Part shown: positions 50,143 through 58,856 of the stretch, in pieces | Numbering within the stretch: the first letter of the stretch is position 1 | Layout of the letters: the number at the start of each line of letters is the position of its first letter | Assembly: GCA_949286705.1 (NCBI GenBank) | Contig: CASEDF010000003.1 | Coordinates: forward strand, 91,721 to 155,720 | Direction: 5' to 3' | Length of the DNA stretch: 64,000 nt | DNA from: an uncultured bacterium | Lineage (GTDB): Bacteria > Cyanobacteriota > Vampirovibrionia > Gastranaerophilales > Gastranaerophilaceae | Program-made: the position numbers and the translations under genes | Notes under the pieces: generated by a model | Databases searched by the model: none | Told to the model about the DNA's origin: nothing | The model's input: only the letters and a program-made list of their open reading frames with translations

Positions 50143-50173
50143 AAAAAAACACCCCTCAAGAGGGTGTTTTTTT
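50143..50173. terminator. Bidirectional terminator between skp and pgi
   Basis: ACACCCCTC, AA, GAGGGTGT with one bulged C, flanked by A and T tracts. Confidence 0.8.
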
Positions 50174-50211
50174 ATGCGTGTTCCGCAGTGCGTCTTTCTT
50201 GAGCGGGTGTT

Positions 50212-51549
50212 TTATGCAAGTTTTGAAAATCTTCCTGCAACCACAACATCTGGTTCTCCCGGCTGAGGTTTCAAATTTTTCTTATAAAATTCGACATGCG
50301 GCTGCAGCACGCTGTCCAGAACGTCAGGAAGTTTTTCCTGTTTCATTGATTTGTCAATCAATTCCTGATAGACAGTTGAAAATGCTCTTGATTGAGTGAG
50401 CGCGCCTGCCGTATCAGGTCTTAAGCCCAAACCTGCCGTTTCTGCGGTTTCATTAAAAAACGGACCCGACTGCGAATATGATTTGTTTAACGCGTTTATA
50501 TAACCGTTAACATTTTCTCTTGCAGCACCGTGATCAACCGGAGAGGTCAGGGCATATGCATATTTATTTGCGGGATTAAAATGTGCTTCTGCGCTGTGAT
50601 GCATTGCATCAGGAACTTTTGCAATCTGCTTAAGCGTATTTTTTACGGATTCATTCTGCATCTGAGAATGCCAGTTTACGGTATCTTCAAAGAGTGAACC
50701 CATATATTGATGTACCGTTGTTCTTATGCCCTTGAGTCTTGAATTTACCCAGAATGCCGCCTGCATTAACGGGTCATTTTTGCTTAAATCTTTGGAAAGC
50801 GCTGTTTCTGACATACCCTGAGCGGCTTTTAACATTTTTATCATATCCTGTTTTTTCATACCGGCATCTGCCAGCGCAAAAAGAACATGATCATCCAGTG
50901 CCGAAAATCTTCCGCCTACATCATCGTGTATATACAAATCTCCCGCCCAGTTCTCGGAATTCGACAATCTTCTTAATTCGCTTGATGCGGGGTTTTTATC
51001 GGTTACGGCTATCATATGCTTTGCAGCCATCTCTTTTGCCTGATTTTTGTCGTAACCTTTGTTTATATACGCATCCTCCAGCAATTGCTTGAATCTCAGC
51101 ATCCCGTCTTTTGTTTCAAAGGTCGAACCTGATTTTGACACTACAAGAAAATTTGATTTTGTTACATCATTGTCAAGTCTGTTTATAAACCTTGCAAGAC
51201 TCGTTGAATCAACATCAGAAAAGAACAAAACTTTGTCTTTGTTTATATTTAAACCGTTTATTGAAAGCATATGCTCAACGGGATGCTTTGACCCGCCTAT
51301 GCCCAGAACTGTCAATACTTTTGAATCGGTTTGGTTTTTTGATTTTGCAACAAGATCATAAATTTTATCAACCCTTTTGAGCTGCTCTTTCGGCAAATCA
51401 ATCCAGCTTAAAAATTGTCCTGTCTTATTTGCCCTTCTTGTTAATTCATCTACTGCCGCAGGCAAAACTTTGTTTACGTTTGAAACGTCTGCATTAAAAT
51501 ATTTTGTTGCGATTCCAAAACCTGCATTCACAGAATGTACACTTACCAT
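50212..51549 (-). CDS. pgi: Glucose-6-phosphate isomerase-like protein
   Basis: Interconverts glucose-6-phosphate and fructose-6-phosphate. 445 residues. VLGIGGSKHPVEHML (about 80-95), LVVSKSGSTFETKDGMLRFK (about 136-155, the sugar-phosphate loop), DDVGGRFSALDDHVLFALADAG (about 215-236) and QPHVEFYKKNL (about 420, equivalent to the catalytic Lys/Glu segment). An internal stretch VNSRLKGIRTTVHQYMGSLF is divergent. The N-terminus has the window's GFG motif (SVNAGFGIATKY). Monocistronic. Confidence 0.85.
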   Translation of the reverse strand: MVSVHSVNAGFGIATKYFNADVSNVNKVLPAAVDELTRRANKTGQFLSWIDLPKEQLKRVDKIYDLVAKSKNQTDSKVLTVLGIGGSKHPVEHMLSINGLNINKDKVLFFSDVDSTSLARFINRLDNDVTKSNFLVVSKSGSTFETKDGMLRFKQLLEDAYINKGYDKNQAKEMAAKHMIAVTDKNPASSELRRLSNSENWAGDLYIHDDVGGRFSALDDHVLFALADAGMKKQDMIKMLKAAQGMSETALSKDLSKNDPLMQAAFWVNSRLKGIRTTVHQYMGSLFEDTVNWHSQMQNESVKNTLKQIAKVPDAMHHSAEAHFNPANKYAYALTSPVDHGAARENVNGYINALNKSYSQSGPFFNETAETAGLGLRPDTAGALTQSRAFSTVYQELIDKSMKQEKLPDVLDSVLQPHVEFYKKNLKPQPGEPDVVVAGRFSKLA

Positions 51550-51784
51550 ATTTTTACCTCCTTAAATCTGATTTTTGCAGAAAATACATTTTTAAAGTTT
51601 TCGGGTTGAAATAACCCCTGACGTAGTTATTTTATTTGCTGAAAACGAGATTGTCCTGTTTGCGTTTATCCGGTATTGGGATGTTCTTTTTACCGGCATA
51701 CCGCCTTAAAAAAGAAAGCTCCTGCGCCCTCGGCTCGCAGACCGCTCGAACTCAATATTGAGTTCTCATCTCTGTCATTCTTAA
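51550..51784. other. tRNA-Gly 3'-flank module
   Basis: Contains a perfect 18-bp palindrome GAACTCAATATTGAGTTC (51748-51765) inside CGCTCGAACTC...GAGTTCTCATCTCT, the same arrangement as after tRNA-Leu. Minus strand core GAGTTCGAGCGGTCTGCGAG mimics the tRNA-Gly T-arm. No gene seen. Confidence 0.5.
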
Positions 51785-51813
51785 TAAAAATGCCCCGATT
51801 GTGGGGCTTTTTT
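51785..51813 (-). terminator. Terminator of tRNA-Gly
   Basis: GCCCC, loop, GGGGC with flanking A and T tracts. Confidence 0.8.
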
Positions 51814-51816
51814 ATT

Positions 51817-51888
51817 AGCGGAAGACGAGATTCGAACTCGCAACAACCTGCTTGGAAGGCAGGGACTCTACCATTGAGTTACTTCCGC
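51817..51888 (-). tRNA. tRNA-Gly (TCC)
   Basis: Minus strand acceptor GCGGAAG paired with CTTCCGC, D-arm ACTCAATGGTAGAGT, anticodon arm CTGCC-TTCCA-GGCAG region giving TCC, T-arm with AGTTCGAATCT, discriminator T. 72 nt; CCA not encoded. Confidence 0.95.
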
Positions 51889-51897
51889 ATATTCCTC

Positions 51898-51926
51898 ATC
51901 CTATGATAAAAATAAAAAAAATGCAA
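51898..51926 (-). promoter_or_regulatory. Putative promoter of tRNA-Gly
   Basis: Minus strand TTGCAT (51926-51921), 17-base spacer, TAGGAT (51903-51898). Confidence 0.4.
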
Positions 51927-52128
51927 GCTCTTTGATACTAATCCTAAAGAATTAATTATTATTCGTTATTTTTATCACAATAAAAGTAATCCTCGGGAAG
52001 GGTGAAAACCTTGCGGAAAAGAGTTATCATATATACGTAGGCTCAAGATATCCAGGCACTTTTTCGGGGTTGCGACAAGAGTTTTTCTTTAGCGGGTTTG
52101 GTTGAAAATATTTTGGGTCTACGCTTTT

Positions 52129-53061
52129 TTATGCGTCTATAAAATCCCTGAAGTGTCGGAATTCTTCTCTGTCGCGGATTTTGCGTAATGCTCCGTCTTC
52201 CAGCTGCCTTATGCGTTCTTTTGAATACCCCATTATATCTCCCAGCTGCTCCAGTGTTTTTTGCGTTTCTCCGTTTATCCCGAATCGACACGTTATAATC
52301 TTCCTCTCGCGTTCACTCAGACTCGCAAGCAGATTTTCAATACTGCCTTTGATCATGTTGTTTCCGGTTTGGATTTCCGGCGAGTTGTAGCTTTTGTCTT
52401 CTACATAATCTCCGACATTGAGGTCATCCGTTACGGGTGTCTCAAGACTTATCGGCTCTTTTATAATTGCTTTTTTTATTGCCGTAAGTTTTTTTACGGG
52501 AAGTTTCATCTTTTCTGCAATCTCTGCGTCTGTCGGCTCTCTGCCGAGTGTAAATGTAAGTTGTGCATAATATTTTTTGTATTTTCTGATTTTGTCTGCC
52601 ATATGCACGGGTATCCTTATTGCCCGTGAATTGTTTGAAATCGCTCTCATAATCGTCTGCTTTATCCACCACGTCGCGTATGTGGAAAATTTGAAGTTCT
52701 TCGTATAATCAAATTTTTCGGCGGCTTTTATCAGCCCCAGCGAGCCTTCCTGCACCAAATCCATAAATAAAACGCCCTGACCTATGTATTTTTTCGCAAT
52801 GCTTACCACCAGCCTTAAATTCGCCTGAATGAGTTTTCGCTTCGCAATTTCGGATTTGTCTTCTTTGATTTGTTTGCCAAGGCTCTGCTCTTCTTTTGAC
52901 GTTAAAAGTTTTATTTTGCCGATATCTTTTAAATACATTTGCAAAATATCGTCTTCGTGTGAAATAGAGTTGAAAGTTTTCGGCTCATCGTCAATTATTT
53001 CTTCAGCTTGTTCTTCCTGCTCAATTTTGTATTGCAAATCTTTGAATAAAGTCTCATTCAT
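52129..53061 (-). CDS. RNA polymerase sigma-70-family factor
   Basis: 310 residues: region 1.2-like [22 protein letters not shown], region 2 ([57 protein letters not shown]), region 3 and region 4 with [27 protein letters not shown]. The -10 and -35 readers are both present, so it is a primary-like or group 2 sigma factor that recognises TATAAT-type promoters. Short N-terminal acidic segment instead of a full region 1.1. GAGGAGAGG ribosome-binding site. Confidence 0.93.
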   Translation of the reverse strand: MNETLFKDLQYKIEQEEQAEEIIDDEPKTFNSISHEDDILQMYLKDIGKIKLLTSKEEQSLGKQIKEDKSEIAKRKLIQANLRLVVSIAKKYIGQGVLFMDLVQEGSLGLIKAAEKFDYTKNFKFSTYATWWIKQTIMRAISNNSRAIRIPVHMADKIRKYKKYYAQLTFTLGREPTDAEIAEKMKLPVKKLTAIKKAIIKEPISLETPVTDDLNVGDYVEDKSYNSPEIQTGNNMIKGSIENLLASLSERERKIITCRFGINGETQKTLEQLGDIMGYSKERIRQLEDGALRKIRDREEFRHFRDFIDA

Positions 53062-53117
53062 AAATCCTCTCCTCGTTTTCTCAGACGAAAATATTTCAAA
53101 AATGTTTCAAAAAAATA

Positions 53118-53146
53118 TTGACAAACATTTTTGTTGCTGGTAACAT
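53118..53146 (+). promoter_or_regulatory. Putative promoter of tRNA-Val
   Basis: TTGACA, 17-base spacer, TAACAT; gives a leader of about 150 nt carrying a duplicated segment. Confidence 0.45.
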
Positions 53147-53177
53147 GGTTTTTGCGGGTTGTATACCTGTAATGTTA

Positions 53178-53301
53178 TTGATAATTCAATATGATAAAGT
53201 TTTTTGCTAAGCTTTTTACGAACAAAGCACCATAACCGCAAAAAAATGATTGAAAACTCAATATAATAAAGTTTTTTGCCAAGCTTTTTTACAAAAAAGC
53301 G
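53178..53301 (+). repeat. tRNA-Val leader: two diverged copies of a 51-bp segment with A/T palindrome
   Basis: TTGATAATTCAATATGATAA starts a copy at 53178; TTGAAAACTCAATATAATAA starts the second at 53250. Both continue AAGTTTTTTGC(T/C)AAGC. The second ends in GCTTTTTT-AC-AAAAAAGC, a palindrome three bases from the tRNA. The TTGATAATT(G/C)AATA start is also in the Leu and Pro leaders. Confidence 0.7.
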
Positions 53302-53303
53302 GA

Positions 53304-53379
53304 GGGCGTTTAGCTCAGTTGGTAGAGCGTCTCCCTTACAAGGAGAGGGTCGGGGGTTCAAGTCCCTCAACGCCCACCA
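53304..53379 (+). tRNA. tRNA-Val (TAC)
   Basis: Acceptor GGGCGTT paired with AACGCCC, D-arm GCTCAGTTGGTAGAGC, anticodon loop CTTACAA giving TAC, T-arm with GGTTCAAGTCC, encoded CCA. 76 nt. Downstream, ATCCAC...GTGGAT hairpin (53393-53419) plus T run is its terminator. Confidence 0.95.
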
Positions 53380-53392
53380 TTTAAAACACAGT

Positions 53393-53427
53393 ATCCACAA
53401 TCCTTTTCGGAAAGTGGATTATTTTTT
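53393..53427 (+). terminator. Terminator of tRNA-Val
   Basis: ATCCAC (53393-53398), inner TCC/GGA, GTGGAT (53414-53419), then TATTTTTTG. Confidence 0.6.
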
Positions 53428-53467
53428 GTTATACCCGATGGATCTATGCTCACATTTTGCTCACATT

Positions 53468-55120
53468 TCAGGAATTCACGAGCGAGCGTGCAAAGTCAAT
53501 TGACATCCGGTTAATTTCACCGCCTGCGAGTTCTGCCAGCGCCTTAATTTTGTTTTCGCCGGTCAGGACATAGACTTCTACTTTAGTTTCATCGCTCTGG
53601 GATTTTCTTACGTAGAAATGTTTATCGGATTTAGAAGCTATAATGGGCTGATGGGTAATCAGAATTATCTGGCGGAATTTTGAGAGCGCAACAATTTCGT
53701 CGGCAACGCTCTGGGAAGCCCTTCCTGAAATTCCTGTGTCGATTTCGTCAAAAATAACGGTGTCAATGTCATCGTTTTCTGCAAAAATTGTTTTTATCGC
53801 AAGCATTACACGTGAAATTTCACCGCCGGATGCGACTTTAGCAAGCGGTTTCAGATCCTCGGAAACGTTTGTGGAAATCAGAAATTCCACATTATCGATT
53901 CCGTCGGGTGACAAATCTTTGGGAAGAACGGATATTTCAAAGCGGGACTTCGGAAGTTCCAGAAGCTCAAGCTTATCCTGAATTTGTACTGACAGAACTT
54001 TTGCAAAATCTTTGCGGTAATTGCTGATTACCTGAGCTTTTTGCATAAGTTCGTGTTCTGTTTCCGTAATTTTTTGTTCCAAATCTTCGATATTTCCGGT
54101 CGAAAATTCAATTGATGCCAAATCTTTGCTTAAGTTGTCATAAGTTTTTAAGACATCAAGGAGAGTTCCGCCGTACTTGCGTTTCAATTTATCAAGCAAA
54201 AATAGTCGTTCCTGAATTTTGTCTAATCTTTCGGTGTCGTTTTCAAGATTCTGACTGTAGCGGTTTAGATCACTTCCTGCCTCTTTGAGCGCTTCGGACG
54301 CATCAATTATACATTTTTCGATATCCGAAAGTTTGGGGTCAAAGGATGCAGCTTTTGAAATATTGGCTTTGATTTTATTTAACCCTTCAAGAATTGAACC
54401 TTCGTCGCCGTTGAGCGCCCAATAGGAAGTTCCTGTGAGTTCTTTGAGTTTTTCGGCGTTTTCAAGCACCTCAAGTTCACGTGTCAAATCTTCATCTTCT
54501 GTTTCGGATTTGATTTCGGCGGTTTCAATTTCGTTTATTTGGAATTTTAAAAATTCGATTTGCGATTCGGTCATATCAGCGGAATTTTTTGCGGCAACAA
54601 GTTGTGATTTCAATTCTTGATAATGCGCAAACAGTGTTTTGTATTCATCAAGTCTGCCGCCGTAAGAGTCTTTTCCGTATGAGTCCAGAAGTGTTATGTG
54701 GTATTTTGGCTGCATAAATGAGTATGTCTGGTGTTGGGAGTGTATATCAACAAATAAAGCTCTCAGGCTTCTTAATAATTCCGTATTGACAAGAGTTCCG
54801 TTAATACGTGATCTGACGCCGTTAGAAGTTATTTCTTTTGTTATAATGATTTCATCTCCGAGGTTGTCAATGCCGTTTTCTGTGTAAAATCCGGTTAAAT
54901 CATGCTTTTTGTTTTCAATAACCAGTTCAATTACAGCTTTATCGCAGCCTGTTTTGATAACTTCTTTTGAAACCCTCGGGGCAAAAACAAGGTCAATCGC
55001 ATTGATTAAGATGCTTTTTCCTGCGCCGGTTTCACCTGTTATGATATTCAGTCCGCCGTCAAAGTTAGCCGTCAGCTCATCAATTAAAATGTAGTCTTTT
55101 AATCTTAACTGCTTTATCAT
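53468..55120 (-). CDS. recN: DNA repair protein RecN
   Basis: SMC-like ATPase of double-strand break repair. 550 residues. Walker A ITGETGAGKSILINAIDL (about 26-43), long coiled coil (about 150-370), signature VASGGEISRVMLAIKTIF and Walker B VIFDEIDTGISGRASQ (about 460). Start at 55120 chosen because MIKQLRLKDYILIDEL matches the family N-terminus; no ribosome-binding site is seen but a TATTAT (55128-55133) lies seven bases away, so it may be leaderless. Family-normal length. It separates tRNA-Val from the prophage. Confidence 0.93.
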   Translation of the reverse strand: MIKQLRLKDYILIDELTANFDGGLNIITGETGAGKSILINAIDLVFAPRVSKEVIKTGCDKAVIELVIENKKHDLTGFYTENGIDNLGDEIIITKEITSNGVRSRINGTLVNTELLRSLRALFVDIHSQHQTYSFMQPKYHITLLDSYGKDSYGGRLDEYKTLFAHYQELKSQLVAAKNSADMTESQIEFLKFQINEIETAEIKSETEDEDLTRELEVLENAEKLKELTGTSYWALNGDEGSILEGLNKIKANISKAASFDPKLSDIEKCIIDASEALKEAGSDLNRYSQNLENDTERLDKIQERLFLLDKLKRKYGGTLLDVLKTYDNLSKDLASIEFSTGNIEDLEQKITETEHELMQKAQVISNYRKDFAKVLSVQIQDKLELLELPKSRFEISVLPKDLSPDGIDNVEFLISTNVSEDLKPLAKVASGGEISRVMLAIKTIFAENDDIDTVIFDEIDTGISGRASQSVADEIVALSKFRQIILITHQPIIASKSDKHFYVRKSQSDETKVEVYVLTGENKIKALAELAGGEINRMSIDFARSLVNS

Positions 55121-55161
55121 ACTTATTATAATAGCTGCAAAAAACATTCAGGGCAACTATT

Positions 55162-55290
55162 TTACTTATTCTCATATTCGGATAACAATTTACATATCAA
55201 TTCTGTAATGTTAATTTTTGATTTGCGAATAAGTTTTAATTTGTTAATCAGCTCTTTATTTTTAAGTTTAATGATTATTTTTTCTTCCAT
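55162..55290 (-). CDS. 42-residue ribbon-helix-helix-like small protein
   Basis: ATG at 55290 follows AAAGGAATAAC; product begins MEEKIIIKLKNKELINKLKL and ends TELICKLLSEYENK. The layout of a beta strand (KIIIKLK) then two helices fits a minimal RHH DNA-binding fold (Arc/CopG type). It lies between recN and the phage genes and is divergent from them, so it could be a phage repressor or an antitoxin. The reading is open with good coding signals, but it is short and unrecognised. Confidence 0.5.
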   Translation of the reverse strand: MEEKIIIKLKNKELINKLKLIRKSKINITELICKLLSEYENK

Positions 55291-55398
55291 GTTATTCCTT
55301 TAAAAAATTTCATTAAACAAGGCTAAGTGCACTTTTTCCCTGCTTATTAAAGCTCTTATAAAAATAGGATAATATGCTAATATACCATTGTCTATAAC

Positions 55399-55531
55399 CC
55401 ACCCGGGTGGAATTTAAACATATTCACACATAATCACACATTATTAAACATTGTCACACTTGTTTAAATCTGTGATATGGTTTAATGTTAAAGTGTAAAT
55501 TATTACGAAAAAGGGACCCGTTGAGGGTCCT
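55399..55531. promoter_or_regulatory. Left-edge control region of the phage module
   Basis: CCACCCGGGTGG is a perfect 12-bp palindrome (55399-55410). TCACAC recurs four times in 55424-55460 (TTCACACATAATCACACATT, then GTCACAC). GGACCC-GTTGA-GGGTCC (55514-55530) forms a hairpin just before the terminase gene. Candidate operators or integrase sites. Confidence 0.4.
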
Positions 55532-55542
55532 GTTTGGGTCTT

Positions 55543-55965
55543 ATGGCGAAAAGGTATAAAAGAATATATTGCACAGAGATGTTTGAATTTTTCAATATCC
55601 CGCACACTTTTGAAAAACGAGTGCCGGATAAAAATAATGCCGAAAAATTCGTGGAAATTCCTAATATATTGCCGACGTTTGAAAAATTTGCGGTGAATAT
55701 CGGTGTTTGTACGGAAACTCTGGTTCACTGGTGTAAAGAGCATCGTGAATTTTTTGAAACATATAAAAAATGTCAGGCGCTGCAAAAAGATATGCTGAAT
55801 GATCTTGCGCTTCGGGGATTTTATAATGCAACATATACGGCTTTTGCCGCGAAGAATTTGACGGATATGTGCAAAGAACCTTCTGCTAATTCAAATATTG
55901 AACTAAGGGATGCTTATCTTAAAGCAATGTCAGAATTAACAAATGATAAAATGGGAAAACAGTAA
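55543..55965 (+). CDS. Phage terminase small subunit
   Basis: 140 residues. NILPTFEKFAVNIGVCTETL then VHWCKEHREFFETYKKCQAL is the HTH and oligomerisation region seen in small terminases, which recognise the packaging site. Directly upstream of a terminase large subunit, overlapping it by 23 bases. ATG 55543 chosen; the TTG nine bases upstream adds only MGL. The ribosome-binding site is poor (GGGT), and a hairpin lies before it. First gene of the phage structural operon. Confidence 0.8.
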   Translation: MAKRYKRIYCTEMFEFFNIPHTFEKRVPDKNNAEKFVEIPNILPTFEKFAVNIGVCTETLVHWCKEHREFFETYKKCQALQKDMLNDLALRGFYNATYTAFAAKNLTDMCKEPSANSNIELRDAYLKAMSELTNDKMGKQ

Positions 55966-57175
55966 ATACAGTGAAAAGTCCAGAAGATTTTTAAGCAAAC
56001 CTCCGGCGGATTTTCCGTTGTTTACACTTTTGGATGGTGCGGTTCGCAGCGGTAAAACTTTAAATATTATCCAAAAAATTCCGCAAATATTTGAATTTGT
56101 GGGAAACGAATACCTGAAAGTTTTTTCCGGTTATTCGAGAAATTCCGTGAAAAACAACGTTATTCTTGAATTAAAGCCGTTTATTGAAAACTATTTGGGC
56201 GGACGGGTCCGGTATAATAATTCAACCGGAGAGATGGATATAAGGCTTTTCGGAAAGGAGTATAACTGTTATGTAACGGGCGGCGGCAAATCCGACAGCC
56301 TTAATGCAATTCAGGGTGGAACGTGGGATTTTTGGTACGCAAATGAGCTTCCAAGGCACAATTACGGATTTTATAATATGGCATTGAGCCGTTTAACTCC
56401 GGCAAATGCACGGGCTTTTGCCGACAGTAACCCGGAAAGCTCTAATCACTGGCTTTATCTGGAAAAAATAAAACCGTATCTTGAAGGTAAAGATAAAGAT
56501 GTCTTTGAATACTGGCATTTTACAATGTACGATAATGCGAATTTATCGGATGTTTTTATAAAAAATCAGGAAAAACTTTATAAAGGTGTTTTTAAAAAAC
56601 GTAAAATTGACGGGCTCTGGATAGTCGCCGACGGGCTTGTTTATGACACATTCAAGCGTGACAAGCATTCTATCTCCGGTGCAAAACTTTTTGAAAAAAT
56701 TCAAAAAAGTGAAATCGCAGAATATTTTCTGGGTATTGACTGGGGCTGGAATCACCCGACAGCTTGTCTGCTTTTGGGTCATGGCGCGGACGGCACATGT
56801 TATGTCATTGATGAACTATATTCTGCAAAACTTGATTTTGAAGGTGTTATCCGCTGGATTAACCAAAAACAGTCCGAATACGGAAAGTTTTTCAGCTATG
56901 CAAATTGTGATAATGCACGTCCGGAGCAGAATGAAAAATTAAGACGTTATACAAATCTTGTTATTTATGAAGAAAAGCCGAAAGTGGAGGACAGTATCGC
57001 TCTTGTACGTTCGCTGATTAACTATGACAAGTTAATTGTGTCGGAAAAGTGTATTCATACACTTGAAGAGTTCGGACTTTACAGTTACGGCAGTGAGGAT
57101 GTTCCTTTAAAGATAAATGACGATTGTATGGATGCCTTACGATACGGGCTATATAAGTATCTTACAGAAAATTAA
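55943..57175 (+). CDS. Phage terminase large subunit (PBSX/XtmB type)
   Basis: 410 residues. ATPase Walker A LLDGAVRSGKTLNIIQ (about 29-44), Walker B-like TWDFWYANELPR, then the nuclease domain with FLGIDWGWNHPTACLLLG and a late IKINDDCMDALRYGLYKYL-type aspartate region. Drives DNA into the prohead and cuts it. Intact and normal length. Start overlaps the small subunit, so translation is coupled. Confidence 0.92.
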   Translation: MIKWENSKYSEKSRRFLSKPPADFPLFTLLDGAVRSGKTLNIIQKIPQIFEFVGNEYLKVFSGYSRNSVKNNVILELKPFIENYLGGRVRYNNSTGEMDIRLFGKEYNCYVTGGGKSDSLNAIQGGTWDFWYANELPRHNYGFYNMALSRLTPANARAFADSNPESSNHWLYLEKIKPYLEGKDKDVFEYWHFTMYDNANLSDVFIKNQEKLYKGVFKKRKIDGLWIVADGLVYDTFKRDKHSISGAKLFEKIQKSEIAEYFLGIDWGWNHPTACLLLGHGADGTCYVIDELYSAKLDFEGVIRWINQKQSEYGKFFSYANCDNARPEQNEKLRRYTNLVIYEEKPKVEDSIALVRSLINYDKLIVSEKCIHTLEEFGLYSYGSEDVPLKINDDCMDALRYGLYKYLTEN

Positions 57176-57189
57176 ATGAGAGGAAAAAT

Positions 57190-58380
57190 ATGCTTACAAC
57201 ATTTGAAATCAACGAAAATTTCAGAAATCTGAAGTGGAGCTCAGACGATATTGAACGTCTTCGCAATTATGCACGTTACAGAGATTTGTACAGAAGTAAT
57301 TTTGCAAGACCGTTCGCAAATGTTTTGAGAAAAATCAGGCAGCGTTACCCTTTGAGTAATACTACCGCGCAAAGCCTTATTGAGGTTAACCTTTTTAAGG
57401 CGCTTACCGATTTTTATAAATTTTTGCTTACCAATAAAGAATTTGAGATTAAGGTCGATCAAAAAGCGGCTGAAGATTGGGAAAAGATTAATGCAAATAA
57501 CAATTTTATCTCTGTTTTGAAAGAGGTTGCAATTGATAATTCAAGATTCGGCGATGCGCTTTTAAAAGTCGCTTTTGTTGATAATGAAGTGAAAATATTT
57601 TCTGTATGCCCCGATTGCTGGTTTCCTGTGTTTAATAACGGGAACTTGAATGATCTTGCAGGGCATATTCTGTTTTATGACATTGTAAAAAACGGAAAAG
57701 TCTACAAACATATTGAAAAAATTCATAAAGGTTTTGTGGAAAATGAAATCTGGGAAATCTCAAACGGCAGGCTTTCCTGTCCGGTCAGTGCTTTGGAAGA
57801 TTTTAACGTAAAGCCGGTCGATAATTTTTCGGATAAATGGAATGATTTTGTGTTGTTCCATGTAAAAAATACGACAGAAAGCGATACTTATTACGGTGAA
57901 AGTGATTATAAAGCATGCGAAAGTATTATAGAAGAAATTATGCTTACTGTTTCGCAGAATTCTAAAATTATTAACCGGCATGCAAACCCGAAACTCGCAG
58001 GCAGTATAGAAAATACTGAGATGAATCCCGCAACCGGCGAAAGACATTTCCCTAATTCCGATTTTATAACAATCGGCAGAGACGGTGCAAAACCTGAATA
58101 TATCACGGCTGATTTGCAGGCAGATGCAATAAAATCTCATATTGATACTTTGATGCAAATGTTTTACATGCTTTCCAAAACCCCTCCGCAGGCTTACGGT
58201 TTGAATATTGATTCTAATATGTCAGGTGAAAGCTTAAAACAGATTTTTTCTTCGGCTATTGCAAAAGTTACGGATATCAGAACTGTTTCTTTGAATAATG
58301 CTGTTCAAAAAGCAGTCAAATGCGCTCTCGCCTTTGCCGGTCATAAAAATGTTAATGTTGAAATTGTATGGGGAGAATAA
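57190..58380 (+). CDS. Phage portal protein
   Basis: 396 residues following terminase by 14 bases with GAGAGGAAAAA ribosome-binding site. The fold signatures are the N-terminal helices (LRNYARYRDLYRSNFARPFA), LLKVAFVDNEVKIFSV, FHVKNTTESDTYYGESDYKA and the C-terminal PPQAYGLNIDSNMSGESLKQ, as in SPP1-gp6-like portals. The portal ring sits at one capsid vertex for DNA entry. Position and length support the call. Confidence 0.85.
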   Translation: MLTTFEINENFRNLKWSSDDIERLRNYARYRDLYRSNFARPFANVLRKIRQRYPLSNTTAQSLIEVNLFKALTDFYKFLLTNKEFEIKVDQKAAEDWEKINANNNFISVLKEVAIDNSRFGDALLKVAFVDNEVKIFSVCPDCWFPVFNNGNLNDLAGHILFYDIVKNGKVYKHIEKIHKGFVENEIWEISNGRLSCPVSALEDFNVKPVDNFSDKWNDFVLFHVKNTTESDTYYGESDYKACESIIEEIMLTVSQNSKIINRHANPKLAGSIENTEMNPATGERHFPNSDFITIGRDGAKPEYITADLQADAIKSHIDTLMQMFYMLSKTPPQAYGLNIDSNMSGESLKQIFSSAIAKVTDIRTVSLNNAVQKAVKCALAFAGHKNVNVEIVWGE

Positions 58381-58382
58381 AA

Positions 58383-58817
58383 ATGGAAAAAGAATTTAAT
58401 CAGCCTGGTGCTGACTCAGAGCTTGAAGCTTTAAAAAATCAAATTGCCGATCTTAGAAAAGAGGCTGCAAAGTACAGAATTAATGCAAAAAATTTTTCCG
58501 CCGAAAAACAAACAGCCGAAGATCAGCTTAAATCTTTGCAGGAAGAACTTGCAATTACCAAAAAAGAAAATATGCTCGTGAAACGCCAGCTGCTTCTGGA
58601 TAGAGCAGGCTGTATCAAATCTGATCTGGTTGCTAATATCATTCCTGATGACTGTGAAGATATTGAAAGCTGGATTGACGAATACAAGCGCGATAACGGT
58701 ATATTATTCAAACTCGAAACCGAAAATCACGGCGGCGGTTTTAAGCCGTCTTTGATTAACAATTTAAGTCCGTCCGAGTTGATGAATACATTTATTCGTC
58801 AGGCGGCAGGAAGATAA
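58383..58817 (+). CDS. Phage scaffolding protein
   Basis: 144 residues; a coiled coil (SELEALKNQIADLRKEAAKY, then AEKQTAEDQLKSLQEELAIT) in the first 70, then a small C-terminal domain ending SPSELMNTFIRQAAGR. Located between portal and capsid genes, where the scaffold (gp20-like) usually lies. GGGGAG ribosome-binding site seven bases before ATG 58383; the frame starting at 58368 overlaps the portal stop. Confidence 0.82.
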   Translation: MEKEFNQPGADSELEALKNQIADLRKEAAKYRINAKNFSAEKQTAEDQLKSLQEELAITKKENMLVKRQLLLDRAGCIKSDLVANIIPDDCEDIESWIDEYKRDNGILFKLETENHGGGFKPSLINNLSPSELMNTFIRQAAGR

Positions 58818-58856
58818 TAATGTTAGTAATATTGATACAATATGAAAGGAAAAAAT

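Noticed and set aside
51889..52128. Possible structured RNA between tRNA-Gly and the sigma gene
   Set aside because: No clear hairpin with T tract or known RNA signature could be found by eye.
52043..52291. 82-aa minus-strand frame overlapping the sigma factor end
   Set aside because: Shadow of the sigma gene in another frame, with no ribosome-binding site.
53304..55120. tRNA-Val as the phage left attachment site with recN inside the prophage
   Set aside because: recN is a housekeeping gene of normal size, no copy of the tRNA-Val end was seen on its right side, and the phage genes begin after 55.2 kb.
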